From CAZBKJ01 sp964492495 (GTDB lineage Bacteria; Patescibacteriota; Microgenomatia; UBA1400; UBA12028): 53,637 nt of DNA. The position numbers and the translations under genes were made by a program. The stretch covers positions 1 through 53,637 of the forward strand of contig CAZBKJ010000004.1 in the NCBI GenBank assembly GCA_964492495.1, read 5' to 3'. A model generated the notes under the pieces. It had not been told where the DNA came from. It ran no database searches and saw only the letters and a list, made by a program, of their open reading frames with translations. This document shows positions 7,745-15,412 of this stretch, piece after piece (within the stretch, counting starts at the first letter, position 1; each line of letters starts with the position of its first letter).

Positions 7745-9234
7745 AGTTTTTTTGTAAGATTCAAAATAATATAGTTGTCCGTTTTTTCAACCGTTTCATA
7801 GATTGTTTCAAGTCTTCTTGCTTCATCATCATAGTTCACGCTGACATAGTATTGTGCACCATTGTTGATTTTTGTATCGATATCAAATCCAATTGGCCAA
7901 CCTGTTCGGTTTGTCTGAAATAAAAATGCAGTATCTCCATTATACGGAGCAATTACTTTTGCCTCTGCTGGAAGCAGTGAATCTGCTCGCTTTCCAGCTT
8001 CTATAATCTCCCAATGATTAATGGAGTAGTACCCTTTCACATATTGCCAAGAGAAATACAGTGATACGAAGATCAATAGAGCTAAGGCAGCTAGATATAG
8101 GTTTCCCAACGATTTGAATTTTGAATTTTGAATTTTTGATTGTTGTTGCAACAGCAACACAATCCCACGCCCGACAACAAGACAAACAAAAGGTAAAAGC
8201 ATGATTTGATAGTAATCATGCCGGACATTGCCTGTCGCAAAAATGATCATGTAGATAAACATCCCTATTCCCCAGAGCGTCAGGACAATGTGTCTGGAAA
8301 AAAGAAAGTCTTTTATTCCAGATTTGAGTCCGTACATGACTGAAAGAATTGATACGCCAAAAAAAACGGTTCCCCCAAACCCTAACCAGAGTTTTGTGAG
8401 CCTCTCCCAGAACAACCATCTCCACCATGCGGGACGAAGTCGTATTCCATCCAAGTTATAGAGCCAATCACTCCAGGGAATTCCGGTTGGATACTGCTTG
8501 ATCCACTCTCTCCACCACAGCAACGGCAAAATAGATAAGACGCTTACAATAATAAGCCTCAGATCAAAGAGCCCATGGAGTTTTCTTTTCCAAAGTGTGA
8601 TTCCAAGAAATGCAGGGATAAAAAAGATTGCCATTGGTTTTAGCAGTAGTGCGATTGCAAACAAGCCCATGGACACAAAAAGCGAGACTAGATTTTTTCT
8701 GTGGTTTTGCTGATAGTACAGAAAAAAGAGCAACGAAGTTGAAATCGCACACAACAAAAATGGCTCGGGAAGTATACTTCTGGAATAAAAAACGGAAAAC
8801 GGTAAGATCCCAAATATCGCTCCCGCGACGAGTCCGACATTTTTGTCATACAATTCTTTTCCGATGTATGCGATCGCAATCAGGGTTCCAAGTGAAGCAA
8901 GAATTGAAAACAAGCGAGAGACAATCACGAGATCAAAAGATGGAAAGAGAATGAGTACCGATGCGATGATTGCATTGACGAGTGGAAACTCAACCATTCG
9001 CCAACCTTCTACATTGTCTTGTCCACCGGTATTGATTCCTGACTGTATATTGGAAATATCGTGATAGCGAGGGCGCAGTAGATCTATACCATGCTTGACG
9101 TATTCTCTGGTCACTGAGGCGGTATCCGCCTGACGAAAGCTATGCCAATCAGCGAGTGGGGTGTGGATTTTATACAGTCGCAGGACGAAACTAATAAGAA
9201 CGATAAGAAGCAACGTTTTTTTGAAATGTACCAT
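7741..9234 (-). CDS. GT-C membrane glycosyltransferase, ArnT/PMT-like (GT39/GT83 type)
   Basis: A polytopic membrane protein of 497 aa that would transfer a sugar from a polyprenyl-phosphate carrier on the outer face of the membrane. The first membrane helix (about 7-21) is followed by the luminal loop ADWHSFRQADTAS (28-40), with D29, R34 and D37 where GT-C enzymes keep their catalytic acidic residue. About ten further hydrophobic segments follow, then a short soluble C-terminus. The frame stays open upstream to 9507, but that part overlaps the ligase gene and does not look like protein, so the ATG at 9234 is used. A tandem TTTTGAAT repeat (8111-8140) encodes the basic cytoplasmic loop SKIQNSKFKS. 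Confidence 0.85.
   Translation of the reverse strand: MVHFKKTLLLIVLISFVLRLYKIHTPLADWHSFRQADTASVTREYVKHGIDLLRPRYHDISNIQSGINTGGQDNVEGWRMVEFPLVNAIIASVLILFPSFDLVIVSRLFSILASLGTLIAIAYIGKELYDKNVGLVAGAIFGILPFSVFYSRSILPEPFLLCAISTSLLFFLYYQQNHRKNLVSLFVSMGLFAIALLLKPMAIFFIPAFLGITLWKRKLHGLFDLRLIIVSVLSILPLLWWREWIKQYPTGIPWSDWLYNLDGIRLRPAWWRWLFWERLTKLWLGFGGTVFFGVSILSVMYGLKSGIKDFLFSRHIVLTLWGIGMFIYMIIFATGNVRHDYYQIMLLPFVCLVVGRGIVLLLQQQSKIQNSKFKSLGNLYLAALALLIFVSLYFSWQYVKGYYSINHWEIIEAGKRADSLLPAEAKVIAPYNGDTAFLFQTNRTGWPIGFDIDTKINNGAQYYVSVNYDDEARRLETIYETVEKTDNYIILNLTKKL
8111..8140. repeat. Short tandem repeat inside the GT-C gene
   Basis: Three head-to-tail copies of an 8-9 bp TTGAATTT-like unit lie in frame and encode SKIQNSKFKS in a loop between membrane segments. 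It is a different unit from the intergenic modules. Confidence 0.6.
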
Positions 9235-9265
9235 AGTGAACTGTCCGGTGCTTGCAAACGACACA

Positions 9266-10984
9266 CTATTTTTTTCGTTGTGAATTTGTTGCACCTGAAA
9301 CTGACTGAGAGTTGCCAACAAATATTTTCTCAGTGGATTTTTCACCAAGGTGAAGCGCTGCAAATCCAATTCCAAGCATACTCCAGAACAGGAACGCAAC
9401 CTTGGATGCTGCAAACACATCAATATAGAGTGCGTTAAAAAGCATACCCAGTGACCCTGCAATGATTCCAAAGCTGATACTGGTAATGAGTAACGAGCGA
9501 TGTTCATCGACCTTTTTCAAAGCTCTAATCATAAATAACGCAATTGGTCCGTAAAAGGCGATCACTCCAAGAAGTCCCATTTCTCCTGCAGTACGAAGGA
9601 AGTCATTGTCAGTGCTTTCAGCTTCCGTGAAGTCACCCCGAAACTCTTTTGTCAGTGTTGATGGCCCAGAGCCGACAAGAGGATTTCGGATAAATCCATT
9701 CATCGCACGTGGCCAGAGGGTTTCAAAGCGAATACACGCTGAGAGGCCGTAGATAAACGTGCACTCAGAAAATTCTCGTGGAACTTCGACAACTCTTGTG
9801 ACAGTTACACCATTCTCGGTTGTGGTCACGGTCTTCACATCCGGAATATCCTTATAGACGTCAGGCGGAAGTTCTACAGGTGTAACAGCAACACCTGAGC
9901 CTGTTGCAGTCGCACTTTCCGTGGCAGTTGAAATGACCACCGGAGTAGCAACAGGTACGGGTCGCTGATCAGTTTTATCCAAGGGGTCAACTGCAATTGA
10001 GTTTGAAGGGCGTTCCTTTAAGGGACGTACGATTGATTGAAACTGCTGATTGATCTGCTTGACGATCCCAAGTTGTGAAAAACGAGAAGAGAGATCACCA
10101 AGCGTCACCATGATTCCCATACTTACCGCAAAGACGACAAATCCTCGTCCAATTGTCCATTTAAGAGACCGCTTATACACCCCGACAAGTAGAATGAGAA
10201 TTCCCACAGCAAGTAGGTACGACAAAAACGATGAACGTGAGGATCCAAGGATCAGTAGCCAAAAACCCATCGCAAAAATAATAAGTAGGATTGCTTTCTC
10301 AACTTTCTTTTTTGAGAAAAAGAAAAGTGACAGCACAAAGGTTAACAAAAACATGACAAACGCAGACATGTCATAGTGACCACCAAAAGTAGATGGGACA
10401 CGGGCGTGTTCAGTCAGAACTAGTCGCATTCCTTTGGAGAACTCTCGATTCATGGTTGAGTACACTGGCCAGTACAGATACTTTTGTCCAAAGCCGTACA
10501 AGGAAATTCCTACCAGAACAAAGAGCAGTCCAATCAGCACCATACGGATATGACGTCGCTGCTGGATCGCGTTATAAAACAAAAAGAAGAGTGAGAAATA
10601 CTCTAACCGCCGTGCAAAGTGTAAAAACATCTTCGCGATATGTAACCCTTCCACTGGAACAGTCTTGACGACAAAGAGCGCTGAGAGCATCGAGAGCACA
10701 CCGATAACACAGTAGGCAATCACAAACCAAGTGATGGGTGTAGATAGTGTTGCTTTTTTTCGCAGTAACTGAACACCAAATACTATCGTGACACCAAGCA
10801 AGAAAATATCTTCAAGTCGAAGTCGCACGATATACCCAGGGAGTAAGTCAGCGAGTGGGATCTTTGGGTAAAACGAAATAAAGATAAGTAAGCTCAAACA
10901 CAAAAGCAAAAACCAGTTATCACGAATCCATGAGATAAATGTCTTGATTGGTGATTGTTGTGTAGCTGAAGATAGTATTTTCAT
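9266..10984 (-). CDS. O-antigen ligase / polymerase-like membrane protein (Wzy_C family)
   Basis: A 572 aa protein with about ten to twelve membrane helices. The Wzy_C core shows SSRSSFLSYL (248-257) in a helix, as in WaaL/PglL proteins, and the C-terminal region NPLVGSGPS (434-442) ... DNDFLRTAGEMGLLGV (459-474) in the large extracytoplasmic loop. WaaL-type enzymes join lipid-linked glycan to an acceptor such as lipid A core or protein; Wzy polymerases extend it. Which applies here is not decided by sequence. The periplasmic loop carries an unusual Thr/Val/Pro/Ala-rich segment at about 335-403. Start is ATG 10984. It precedes the GT-C gene at 9234 with a 31 nt gap. Confidence 0.85.
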   Translation of the reverse strand: MKILSSATQQSPIKTFISWIRDNWFLLLCLSLLIFISFYPKIPLADLLPGYIVRLRLEDIFLLGVTIVFGVQLLRKKATLSTPITWFVIAYCVIGVLSMLSALFVVKTVPVEGLHIAKMFLHFARRLEYFSLFFLFYNAIQQRRHIRMVLIGLLFVLVGISLYGFGQKYLYWPVYSTMNREFSKGMRLVLTEHARVPSTFGGHYDMSAFVMFLLTFVLSLFFFSKKKVEKAILLIIFAMGFWLLILGSSRSSFLSYLLAVGILILLVGVYKRSLKWTIGRGFVVFAVSMGIMVTLGDLSSRFSQLGIVKQINQQFQSIVRPLKERPSNSIAVDPLDKTDQRPVPVATPVVISTATESATATGSGVAVTPVELPPDVYKDIPDVKTVTTTENGVTVTRVVEVPREFSECTFIYGLSACIRFETLWPRAMNGFIRNPLVGSGPSTLTKEFRGDFTEAESTDNDFLRTAGEMGLLGVIAFYGPIALFMIRALKKVDEHRSLLITSISFGIIAGSLGMLFNALYIDVFAASKVAFLFWSMLGIGFAALHLGEKSTEKIFVGNSQSVSGATNSQRKK

Positions 10985-11219
10985 ACAGTATCGTATTCTT
11001 TCATTTCTGTCTTTTTCTTGCTATCGTCCTATCAACTATCATCTATAAACTTGTATTTCCCTGACCTCTTATCTCCGCTTTCCCGTTTTGTCATTCCCAT
11101 GAATATGGGAATCCAGCTATCTTTCCTGTTTCCGTTTCTGCTATCTCCTGATACCTTGCCTCTGAAACCTGACCTCTTGTCTCTTCTCGTCCTTCGCCCT
11201 GATCCCTCTCTTCTATGTA
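10985..11219. repeat. Repeat tract B with a REP element
   Basis: No ORF is supported here. The region has CTATCAACTATC-type bases (about 11029-11043), CCTGACCTCTTATC units, a clear REP palindrome (11090-11115), and then further CTGCTATCTCC, CCTTGCCTCTGAAACC and CCTGACCTC units. It separates two minus-strand genes. Confidence 0.65.
11090..11115. repeat. REP-like palindrome
   Basis: GTCATTCCCATGAATATGGG followed by AATCCAG. ATTCCCAT (11093-11100) pairs perfectly with ATGGGAAT (11105-11112) over a GAAT loop. The GTCATTCCC...GGGAATCC form is a widespread bacterial REP type, usually thought to be spread by Y1 (RAYT) transposases. None is encoded in this window. Confidence 0.7.
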
Positions 11220-12116
11220 TCACTTCATGCTTATCTCTAGGATTGAGCTATACAAGGATCTTGCATCGCTACTGCCTCTCAGTATACCAAAAAGTATGCA
11301 TCGAAGTAGAGCCCCAGAGAAAATGATCAGTTTGAGTAGTGGGAGTTGCCACGATGGTTTGTGAATCTTAAAAAAATACAGGAGACCTCGTATCTCTCCT
11401 AGTTTTGCATTTTTGCTTGATCCACTCGCACTGCCGATATGCGTGATCTCACTTCTAGTGTGGATTCCGATCTCAAAATGAGCTTGCCTTACCCGAAAAC
11501 ACAATTCAATATCTTCTGCGTACATAAAAATATGTTCATCAAGTAATCCTACTTTTTCTATTACTTCTGTACGTATCATCATTGCGGTTCCACCCACCCA
11601 TCCGCGAGCAACAATCGCTTCTGATGATTCACTCAGATTTGTTGCGTTCTGATACGCATCCACGAACGGGATTTGACCTGGGAGAGGCCACAGCCACCAT
11701 GCTTTGATGTTGAGAAGATTTGGGAGTGCACCGCCCTGGGGTTGATATGATCCGTCGGCATTGAGTAGTCGAGAAGAAATAACACCATACGATGGATTTT
11801 CATCAAGAAACTGTGTCATTTTCTTCAAAGCATCTTGTGGAACAATCGTATCGGAGTTTAAGAGCAAAATATATTCGCCTGTAGCGATCTTGATTCCATC
11901 GTTATTGGCTTTTGAAAATCCTCCATTATCCTTTCTTTCAATGAGTGTGATCTTTTTGCCAAACTTTTTTTTCAAAGCTTCTACACTTCCATCTGTGGAA
12001 TTATTATCAACAACGATAATTTCTTTGTCTTGAAGTGTTGACTGCAGGACGCTATCAATTGCCTGGATCGTGAGTTCTTTGGTATTGTACGAGACGATGA
12101 TAATCGACAATGTCAT
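11220..12116 (-). CDS. Glycosyltransferase family 2 (rhamnosyltransferase-like)
   Basis: A GT-A enzyme of 298 aa. It shows LSIIIVSYNTKELT at the N-terminus, IIVVDNNSTDGSV, LLLNSDTIV (metal site region), VGGTAMMIRTEV and MYAEDIELCFRV (catalytic base). It is a near relative in layout of the GT2 at 5387, without that protein's polar insert. A hydrophobic stretch near the C-terminus (LLKLIIFSGALLRCILFGIL) may attach it to the membrane. An in-frame ATG at 12137 is an alternative start. It is bounded by repeat tracts B and C on both sides. Confidence 0.9.
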   Translation of the reverse strand: MTLSIIIVSYNTKELTIQAIDSVLQSTLQDKEIIVVDNNSTDGSVEALKKKFGKKITLIERKDNGGFSKANNDGIKIATGEYILLLNSDTIVPQDALKKMTQFLDENPSYGVISSRLLNADGSYQPQGGALPNLLNIKAWWLWPLPGQIPFVDAYQNATNLSESSEAIVARGWVGGTAMMIRTEVIEKVGLLDEHIFMYAEDIELCFRVRQAHFEIGIHTRSEITHIGSASGSSKNAKLGEIRGLLYFFKIHKPSWQLPLLKLIIFSGALLRCILFGILRGSSDARSLYSSILEISMK

Positions 12117-12288
12117 AGTGTACTGATCATTGTACATCGTTCTTATTCTTCGAGCGATGAGACGCCTTTCTTTGTATTCTTCGAGCGCAGGCTAGCTCAG
12201 CTAGCCGCAGTCGAGAAGCCCTGACCTCTTACCTCTCCCCTCTGACCCCTTGCCTCTGAACCCTTGCCCCTTGCCCCTGACATCTCTT
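12117..12288. repeat. Repeat tract C
   Basis: The gap between the ABC permease and the GT2 gene holds an ATTCTTCGAGCGATGAGACG module, a long hairpin element (12155-12235), and CCCCTTGCCTCTGAACCC-type units up to the permease stop. No ORF is supported. Confidence 0.7.
12155..12235. repeat. Long repeat element with GGCTAGCT hairpin, copy 1
   Basis: This 81 bp segment matches 18365-18445 with roughly nine mismatches counted by eye. It contains the perfect inverted repeat GGCTAGCT-C-AGCTAGCC (12190-12206), flanked by TTCTTCGAGCGCA and GCAGTCGAGAAGCC. It is a candidate non-autonomous mobile or structured RNA element. Confidence 0.7.
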
Positions 12289-13074
12289 CTACTCCAGTCT
12301 CGCAAGCCCTTTGTTTCTGCTCTTTTCAAACATAAAAGAAAAGAGAAATAGTGATCCGATGAGATAGATGATATTCAACACAAAACTTTTTACTAGGTAA
12401 CTTAGATCGAGTGTCCCTGTCTGAATGACTGCTCGCATCCCTTCAAAAATATATGTCGTAGGAAGCCAGAGAGAGATTTTTTGCACCCACTCGGGCAACT
12501 GATTCAAGGGATAGTAGACTGCGGAAAACGGAGCGAACAAAAATCCCATTGTCCACGCTACTGTCTGTACTTTCTGTCCGTAGTAAATGATGACGGAAGA
12601 TCCCAAGAAACCCATAATCCATCCAGACATCAAGAGTGATGCAACAAACGGAATGAGATACCACCCAAGGGTAAAAATATTTGTGGCATACAAGAAATAC
12701 ACTGCGACCACACAGACGCTGATGGTAATAAACATTTTAATCACCGACAAAATAATAACTGACACAATCCATTCGGAGAGCTTAAGAGGAGTTGAAAACA
12801 TATTCACGAGGTTCTGATTCCAAAACTCCTCAAGCAAGTTCACAGAGATTTCGTAGTTTCCTCGCCAGATAATCTGCCAGAAAATAAGCCCGGTCAAAAG
12901 TGACATCACGACGTGCGAAACTCCAGTTTGGGAATTTTGGATCCACTGACTTGTCAGTCCCCAGATAAAAATATCCATGAGAGGCCAGTAAAAACTATCC
13001 GTCAAGCGATCAAAATTGCGCTTATAGGCATAGATATGGCGAACGATAACAGCTTGAATTCGTTGTGGGTTCAT
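12289..13074 (-). CDS. ABC-2 type transporter permease
   Basis: A 261 aa integral membrane protein with six hydrophobic segments and the ABC-2 pattern, including the late PFSAVYYPLNQLPEWVQKISLWLPTTYIFEGMR region (about 180-212) that is typical of drug, lipid and polysaccharide exporters. The start ATG overlaps the stop of the ATPase gene by 4 nt (13071-13074), so the two are translationally coupled and form one exporter. The substrate is unknown. A lipid-linked glycan or surface lipid fits the neighbourhood, but the ATPase looks more like the DrrA/NatA kind than Wzt. Confidence 0.88.
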   Translation of the reverse strand: MNPQRIQAVIVRHIYAYKRNFDRLTDSFYWPLMDIFIWGLTSQWIQNSQTGVSHVVMSLLTGLIFWQIIWRGNYEISVNLLEEFWNQNLVNMFSTPLKLSEWIVSVIILSVIKMFITISVCVVAVYFLYATNIFTLGWYLIPFVASLLMSGWIMGFLGSSVIIYYGQKVQTVAWTMGFLFAPFSAVYYPLNQLPEWVQKISLWLPTTYIFEGMRAVIQTGTLDLSYLVKSFVLNIIYLIGSLFLFSFMFEKSRNKGLARLE

Positions 13075-14033
13075 ACTTTCTCGTGCAGTACCTGAAGAAA
13101 ATAATCTTCAAGCGTCGGTTTATTAATAGATATTTGCGTGTATTCAATTTTTGCTTTGGCGATTCCTTGCAAGAAACTTGCAATCTCATGTTCATCGACT
13201 TCAATCGCAATGTGATCATCTTCAGTAACAAAGACAAATTTGTTTTTCTTGGCATACTCGACAGTCTGTTTGATCGCATTCCCCACAACGAGTTCGACTT
13301 TTGTTTTTCGGATGCTTTTGGCAAGATTTGCTGGTGTGTCATCAGCAACTATTTTTCCTTTGCGCATAAACATCACTCGGTCACAGACGGTTGCTACCTC
13401 CTCCATGTTGTGTGAGGTAAACAGCACAGATACGCCGTATTCTTTTCGTTGTGCGATCACAAAATCTCGAACTTCATGGGCGATATCAGGATCAAGTGAC
13501 GCAGTCGGTTCATCAAGCAAAACCACTTTTGGATGAGCCAGGAATGCTTTGGCAAGCATAAGCCTTGTTGATTGGCCGGCAGACAACATACTTCGTTCTC
13601 TATCTCTCATTTCCCAAACCCCAAAAAATTTCAAGAATTTTTCAATGCGACTTTTTCGATCACTTGCAGACAACCCGTACAGTCGTCCATAGACGTCTAA
13701 GTTTTCATACACCGTGAGTCGCCAAGGAAGGTTGATGTATGTACTCGCAAAAGCCACATCTTTGAGTACTTCACTTCGATGTGTAAACAAATCTTTTCCA
13801 AAGTACTCAACTTTTCCACTGGAGGGAGAAAGAACAGACAACAGCATTTGAATAGTGGTCGTCTTTCCTGCCCCGTTTGGCCCTAAAAGTCCGAGGATTC
13901 CTCCAAGTTCAAGATCAAAGGAAATGTGATCCACAGCCGTGAACGGTTTTTCCTTTTTTCCCCACGGAAACAATGACTTTGCTTGAAAAGTCTTGGTGAG
14001 GTCGCGTACTGATAATGCAATATTTTTTGCCAT
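13071..14033 (-). CDS. ABC transporter ATP-binding protein (DrrA/NatA-like)
   Basis: A 320 aa cytoplasmic ATPase. Walker A is GPNGAGKTT (51-59), the signature is LSAGQ instead of LSGGQ, Walker B is VVLLDEPTASLDPD, and the H-loop is TSHNMEEV. An extra domain of about 90 residues follows, as in DUF4162-type drug or lipid exporters. The ATG at 14033 starts the ATPase fold at once. An in-frame TTG at 14108 would add 25 residues and sits at the predicted transcription start of the promoter at 14114-14143, so a longer leaderless form cannot be excluded. It forms an operon with the permease that follows. Confidence 0.9.
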   Translation of the reverse strand: MAKNIALSVRDLTKTFQAKSLFPWGKKEKPFTAVDHISFDLELGGILGLLGPNGAGKTTTIQMLLSVLSPSSGKVEYFGKDLFTHRSEVLKDVAFASTYINLPWRLTVYENLDVYGRLYGLSASDRKSRIEKFLKFFGVWEMRDRERSMLSAGQSTRLMLAKAFLAHPKVVLLDEPTASLDPDIAHEVRDFVIAQRKEYGVSVLFTSHNMEEVATVCDRVMFMRKGKIVADDTPANLAKSIRKTKVELVVGNAIKQTVEYAKKNKFVFVTEDDHIAIEVDEHEIASFLQGIAKAKIEYTQISINKPTLEDYFLQVLHEKV

Positions 14034-14113
14034 ACAAAATTCTCTAGTCAGCTTTTTTGTAGCAGACTGAGGTTTCTTTGAGTCCGAAAACAAATCGGGG
14101 AAAACCAACTACT

Positions 14114-14143
14114 ATTGTATCTTGAGGGATTTTAGGAAAACAA
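14114..14143 (-). promoter_or_regulatory. Putative promoter of the ABC exporter operon
   Basis: On the minus strand TTGTTT (14143-14138), an 18 nt spacer and TACAAT (14119-14114) form a sigma70-type promoter. The predicted start near 14107 leaves about 74 nt to the ATG at 14033. Confidence 0.5.
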
Positions 14144-14154
14144 GTGGGAAAAAA

Positions 14155-14412
14155 CTACACAGTATTTCTCGCTGCAATATAGGCAATTACGATACCAGCC
14201 ATGGTAATTTTGTATTCCTGGGCTGATGCCGTCAAATCAAAGGGAGATTTGCCTTCATTTATGTCGAGGCTAAGGTCTTTCACCATAAGTACTAGCTCCA
14301 AAGAATCTATGTCAGGAAATTTTCGACCAATAAGATTCAAACTATCTATGCGTTCTCTTTGGTCTCTACTGAGCTCCGCATTTTTTCTCAAGCAATCTAT
14401 TGTGAAAGACAT
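14155..14412 (-). CDS. Small orphan protein, 85 aa, weakly acyl-carrier-like
   Basis: I do not recognise a family with confidence. The ATG at 14412 is preceded by AAAGGAG with 5 nt spacing, and an extended -10 lies at 14438-14446, so it probably has its own promoter. The segment PDIDSLELVLMVKDLSLDI (about 34-52) followed later by KITMAGIVIAYIAAR resembles the DSL...ITTVQAAIDYI layout of acyl carrier proteins, with a serine in the right context. However, the spacing is about six residues longer and helix one does not match well. If it is a carrier, the serine in IDSLEL would hold phosphopantetheine. It lies between an acetyltransferase gene and the ABC exporter on the same strand. Confidence 0.6.
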   Translation of the reverse strand: MSFTIDCLRKNAELSRDQRERIDSLNLIGRKFPDIDSLELVLMVKDLSLDINEGKSPFDLTASAQEYKITMAGIVIAYIAARNTV

Positions 14413-14437
14413 ATGTTCTCCTTTAGGCGAAAAAAGG

Positions 14438-14446
14438 AGTATACCA
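14438..14446 (-). promoter_or_regulatory. Extended -10 promoter of the 85 aa gene
   Basis: TGGTATACT on the minus strand is an extended -10 (TG-n-TATACT). The predicted start is near 14431, giving a leader of about 19 nt that contains the SD AAAGGAG. No good -35 is visible. Confidence 0.5.
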
Positions 14447-14502
14447 GATCATGCTGAAAATATCCGTATGGCATCGGTCACTGATGTAAGTAGTTGGGAA
14501 AG

Positions 14503-14534
14503 CTATCAACTTTAAACTATGAACTATGAACTGT
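14503..14534 (+). repeat. CTATCAAC/CTATGAAC repeat
   Basis: Tandem AACTAT-rich units (CTATCAAC...AACTATGAACTATGAACTGT). Five mismatches in 32 bases separate it from the tract inside the SDR gene at 24822-24863, and a shorter form occurs near 11029-11043. It lies between the acetyltransferase stop and the small gene. Confidence 0.55.
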
Positions 14535-14536
14535 TC

Positions 14537-15142
14537 TTACTGAAACCACCTCGCTCGTCCAAGCTTGTAGGTAAGCTGGGTCACAGGTCTTTTCGCAATT
14601 GGTTTTGCTGGAATTCCAGCAACAATATCTAAAGAAGCCACATCTTTTGTTACCACGGCTCCAGCAGCGACTACCGCACCTCGCCCGATATGCACACCTG
14701 GAAGAATGATAGAACGAGGGCCGATAAAGACGTAGTCATCAATTACGACTTTTTCTTCGATCGCACCCCATGTCGGGCTTGTAAGATCGTGCTGGCTTGT
14801 CCAGATCATGACTTCGGAGGCAATATCGACGTGATTTCCGATCTCTAGTCCTCCTTTTGAGTTCACCATTTGTTTGCGACCATCAAGGCTGACTCGTTCA
14901 CCAATGATGGTGTCATCACCGATCCGTATATACGAAGGATCATAGATACGAGCCATCATGTGGATGGTAGATCCTGATCCGATTTTCATTCCAAACAATC
15001 GGTAAAAGAATCTGCGAATGTGATGAAATGGAACATACCCCACTCCCCACCACAAAAACCCAGTGACAAGTTCAAGCCAGATCGTAGAAAGTCTGTTTAT
15101 GATTTTTTCTGGTAAAGAGTATCGTCCGGTATTTGATTGCAT
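14537..15142 (-). CDS. Hexapeptide-repeat O-acetyltransferase (WcaF/NodL/CatB type)
   Basis: A 201 aa left-handed beta-helix acyltransferase that would use acetyl-CoA to acetylate a sugar hydroxyl in the cytoplasm. The N-terminal 45 residues are amphipathic and hydrophobic (LELVTGFLWWGVGYVPF), perhaps membrane-associating. Hexapeptide repeats run from about 57 to 180 (IRIGDD, LEIGNHVDIAS, VVIDDYVFIGPRSIILPGVHIGRGAVVAAGAVVTKDV), with the catalytic-type histidine in TSQHDLTS and the usual closing IVAGIPAKPIAKR. It is upstream of the 85 aa gene and downstream of a 73 aa orphan gene on the same strand. Confidence 0.9.
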   Translation of the reverse strand: MQSNTGRYSLPEKIINRLSTIWLELVTGFLWWGVGYVPFHHIRRFFYRLFGMKIGSGSTIHMMARIYDPSYIRIGDDTIIGERVSLDGRKQMVNSKGGLEIGNHVDIASEVMIWTSQHDLTSPTWGAIEEKVVIDDYVFIGPRSIILPGVHIGRGAVVAAGAVVTKDVASLDIVAGIPAKPIAKRPVTQLTYKLGRARWFQ

Positions 15143-15146
15143 TTTC

Positions 15147-15368
15147 TTATTTCGTTAGACTTAAATACATGTTAACTAAACTGTCATAGTTAGCATTTGA
15201 CACATTTGTTTCTGGGTCTATCGCAAGAATAAGTCTTGTAATCTCTGCAATTCCTGCTTTTGTATCCTGATCCACACTACTTGATATTTCTGAATCAACA
15301 GCCGGTCCGGTGTTTCCATTCATGTCCCAAATCTGACCAAAACCTAGCGCTTCGTTTGATTTTGACAT
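15147..15368 (-). CDS. Small orphan protein, 73 aa
   Basis: I do not recognise this protein. From the ATG at 15368 it is 73 aa, acidic, without membrane segments. Its first 30 residues are Gly/Asn/Ser-rich and probably disordered, followed by two helices (TKAGIAEITRLILAI and ANYDSLVNMYLSLTK). AAAAGGAG with 5 nt spacing to the ATG gives a strong SD, nearly the same leader as the 85 aa gene at 14412 (AAAGGAG, 5 nt, CATATG context). An in-frame upstream start at 15404 lies in the divergent promoter and is less likely. It leads into the acetyltransferase gene 4 nt downstream. Confidence 0.68.
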   Translation of the reverse strand: MSKSNEALGFGQIWDMNGNTGPAVDSEISSSVDQDTKAGIAEITRLILAIDPETNVSNANYDSLVNMYLSLTK

Positions 15369-15398
15369 ATGTACTCCTTTTAGGGAATTGATACGTAG

Positions 15399-15408
15399 TA
15401 TCATTGTA
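15399..15408. promoter_or_regulatory. Overlapping divergent -10 boxes
   Basis: TATCAT (15399-15404, plus strand) predicts a start near 15411 for the gene whose ATG is at 15413, so its mRNA would be leaderless. TACAAT on the minus strand (15408-15403) predicts a start near 15396 for the 73 aa gene with its SD leader. The two boxes overlap by two bases. Confidence 0.5.
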
Positions 15409-15412
15409 CTAC

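Noticed and set aside
9235..9507. N-terminal extension of the GT-C gene (open frame to 9507)
   Set aside because: It overlaps the O-antigen ligase coding region on the same strand in another frame, and the predicted residues do not look like a membrane-protein start. The ATG at 9234 directly precedes the first helix.
11090..11115. Intrinsic terminator at the REP palindrome
   Set aside because: The stem is followed by CCAGCTATC on the plus strand, and on the minus strand by ACAAAACGGG, with no U-run on either side.
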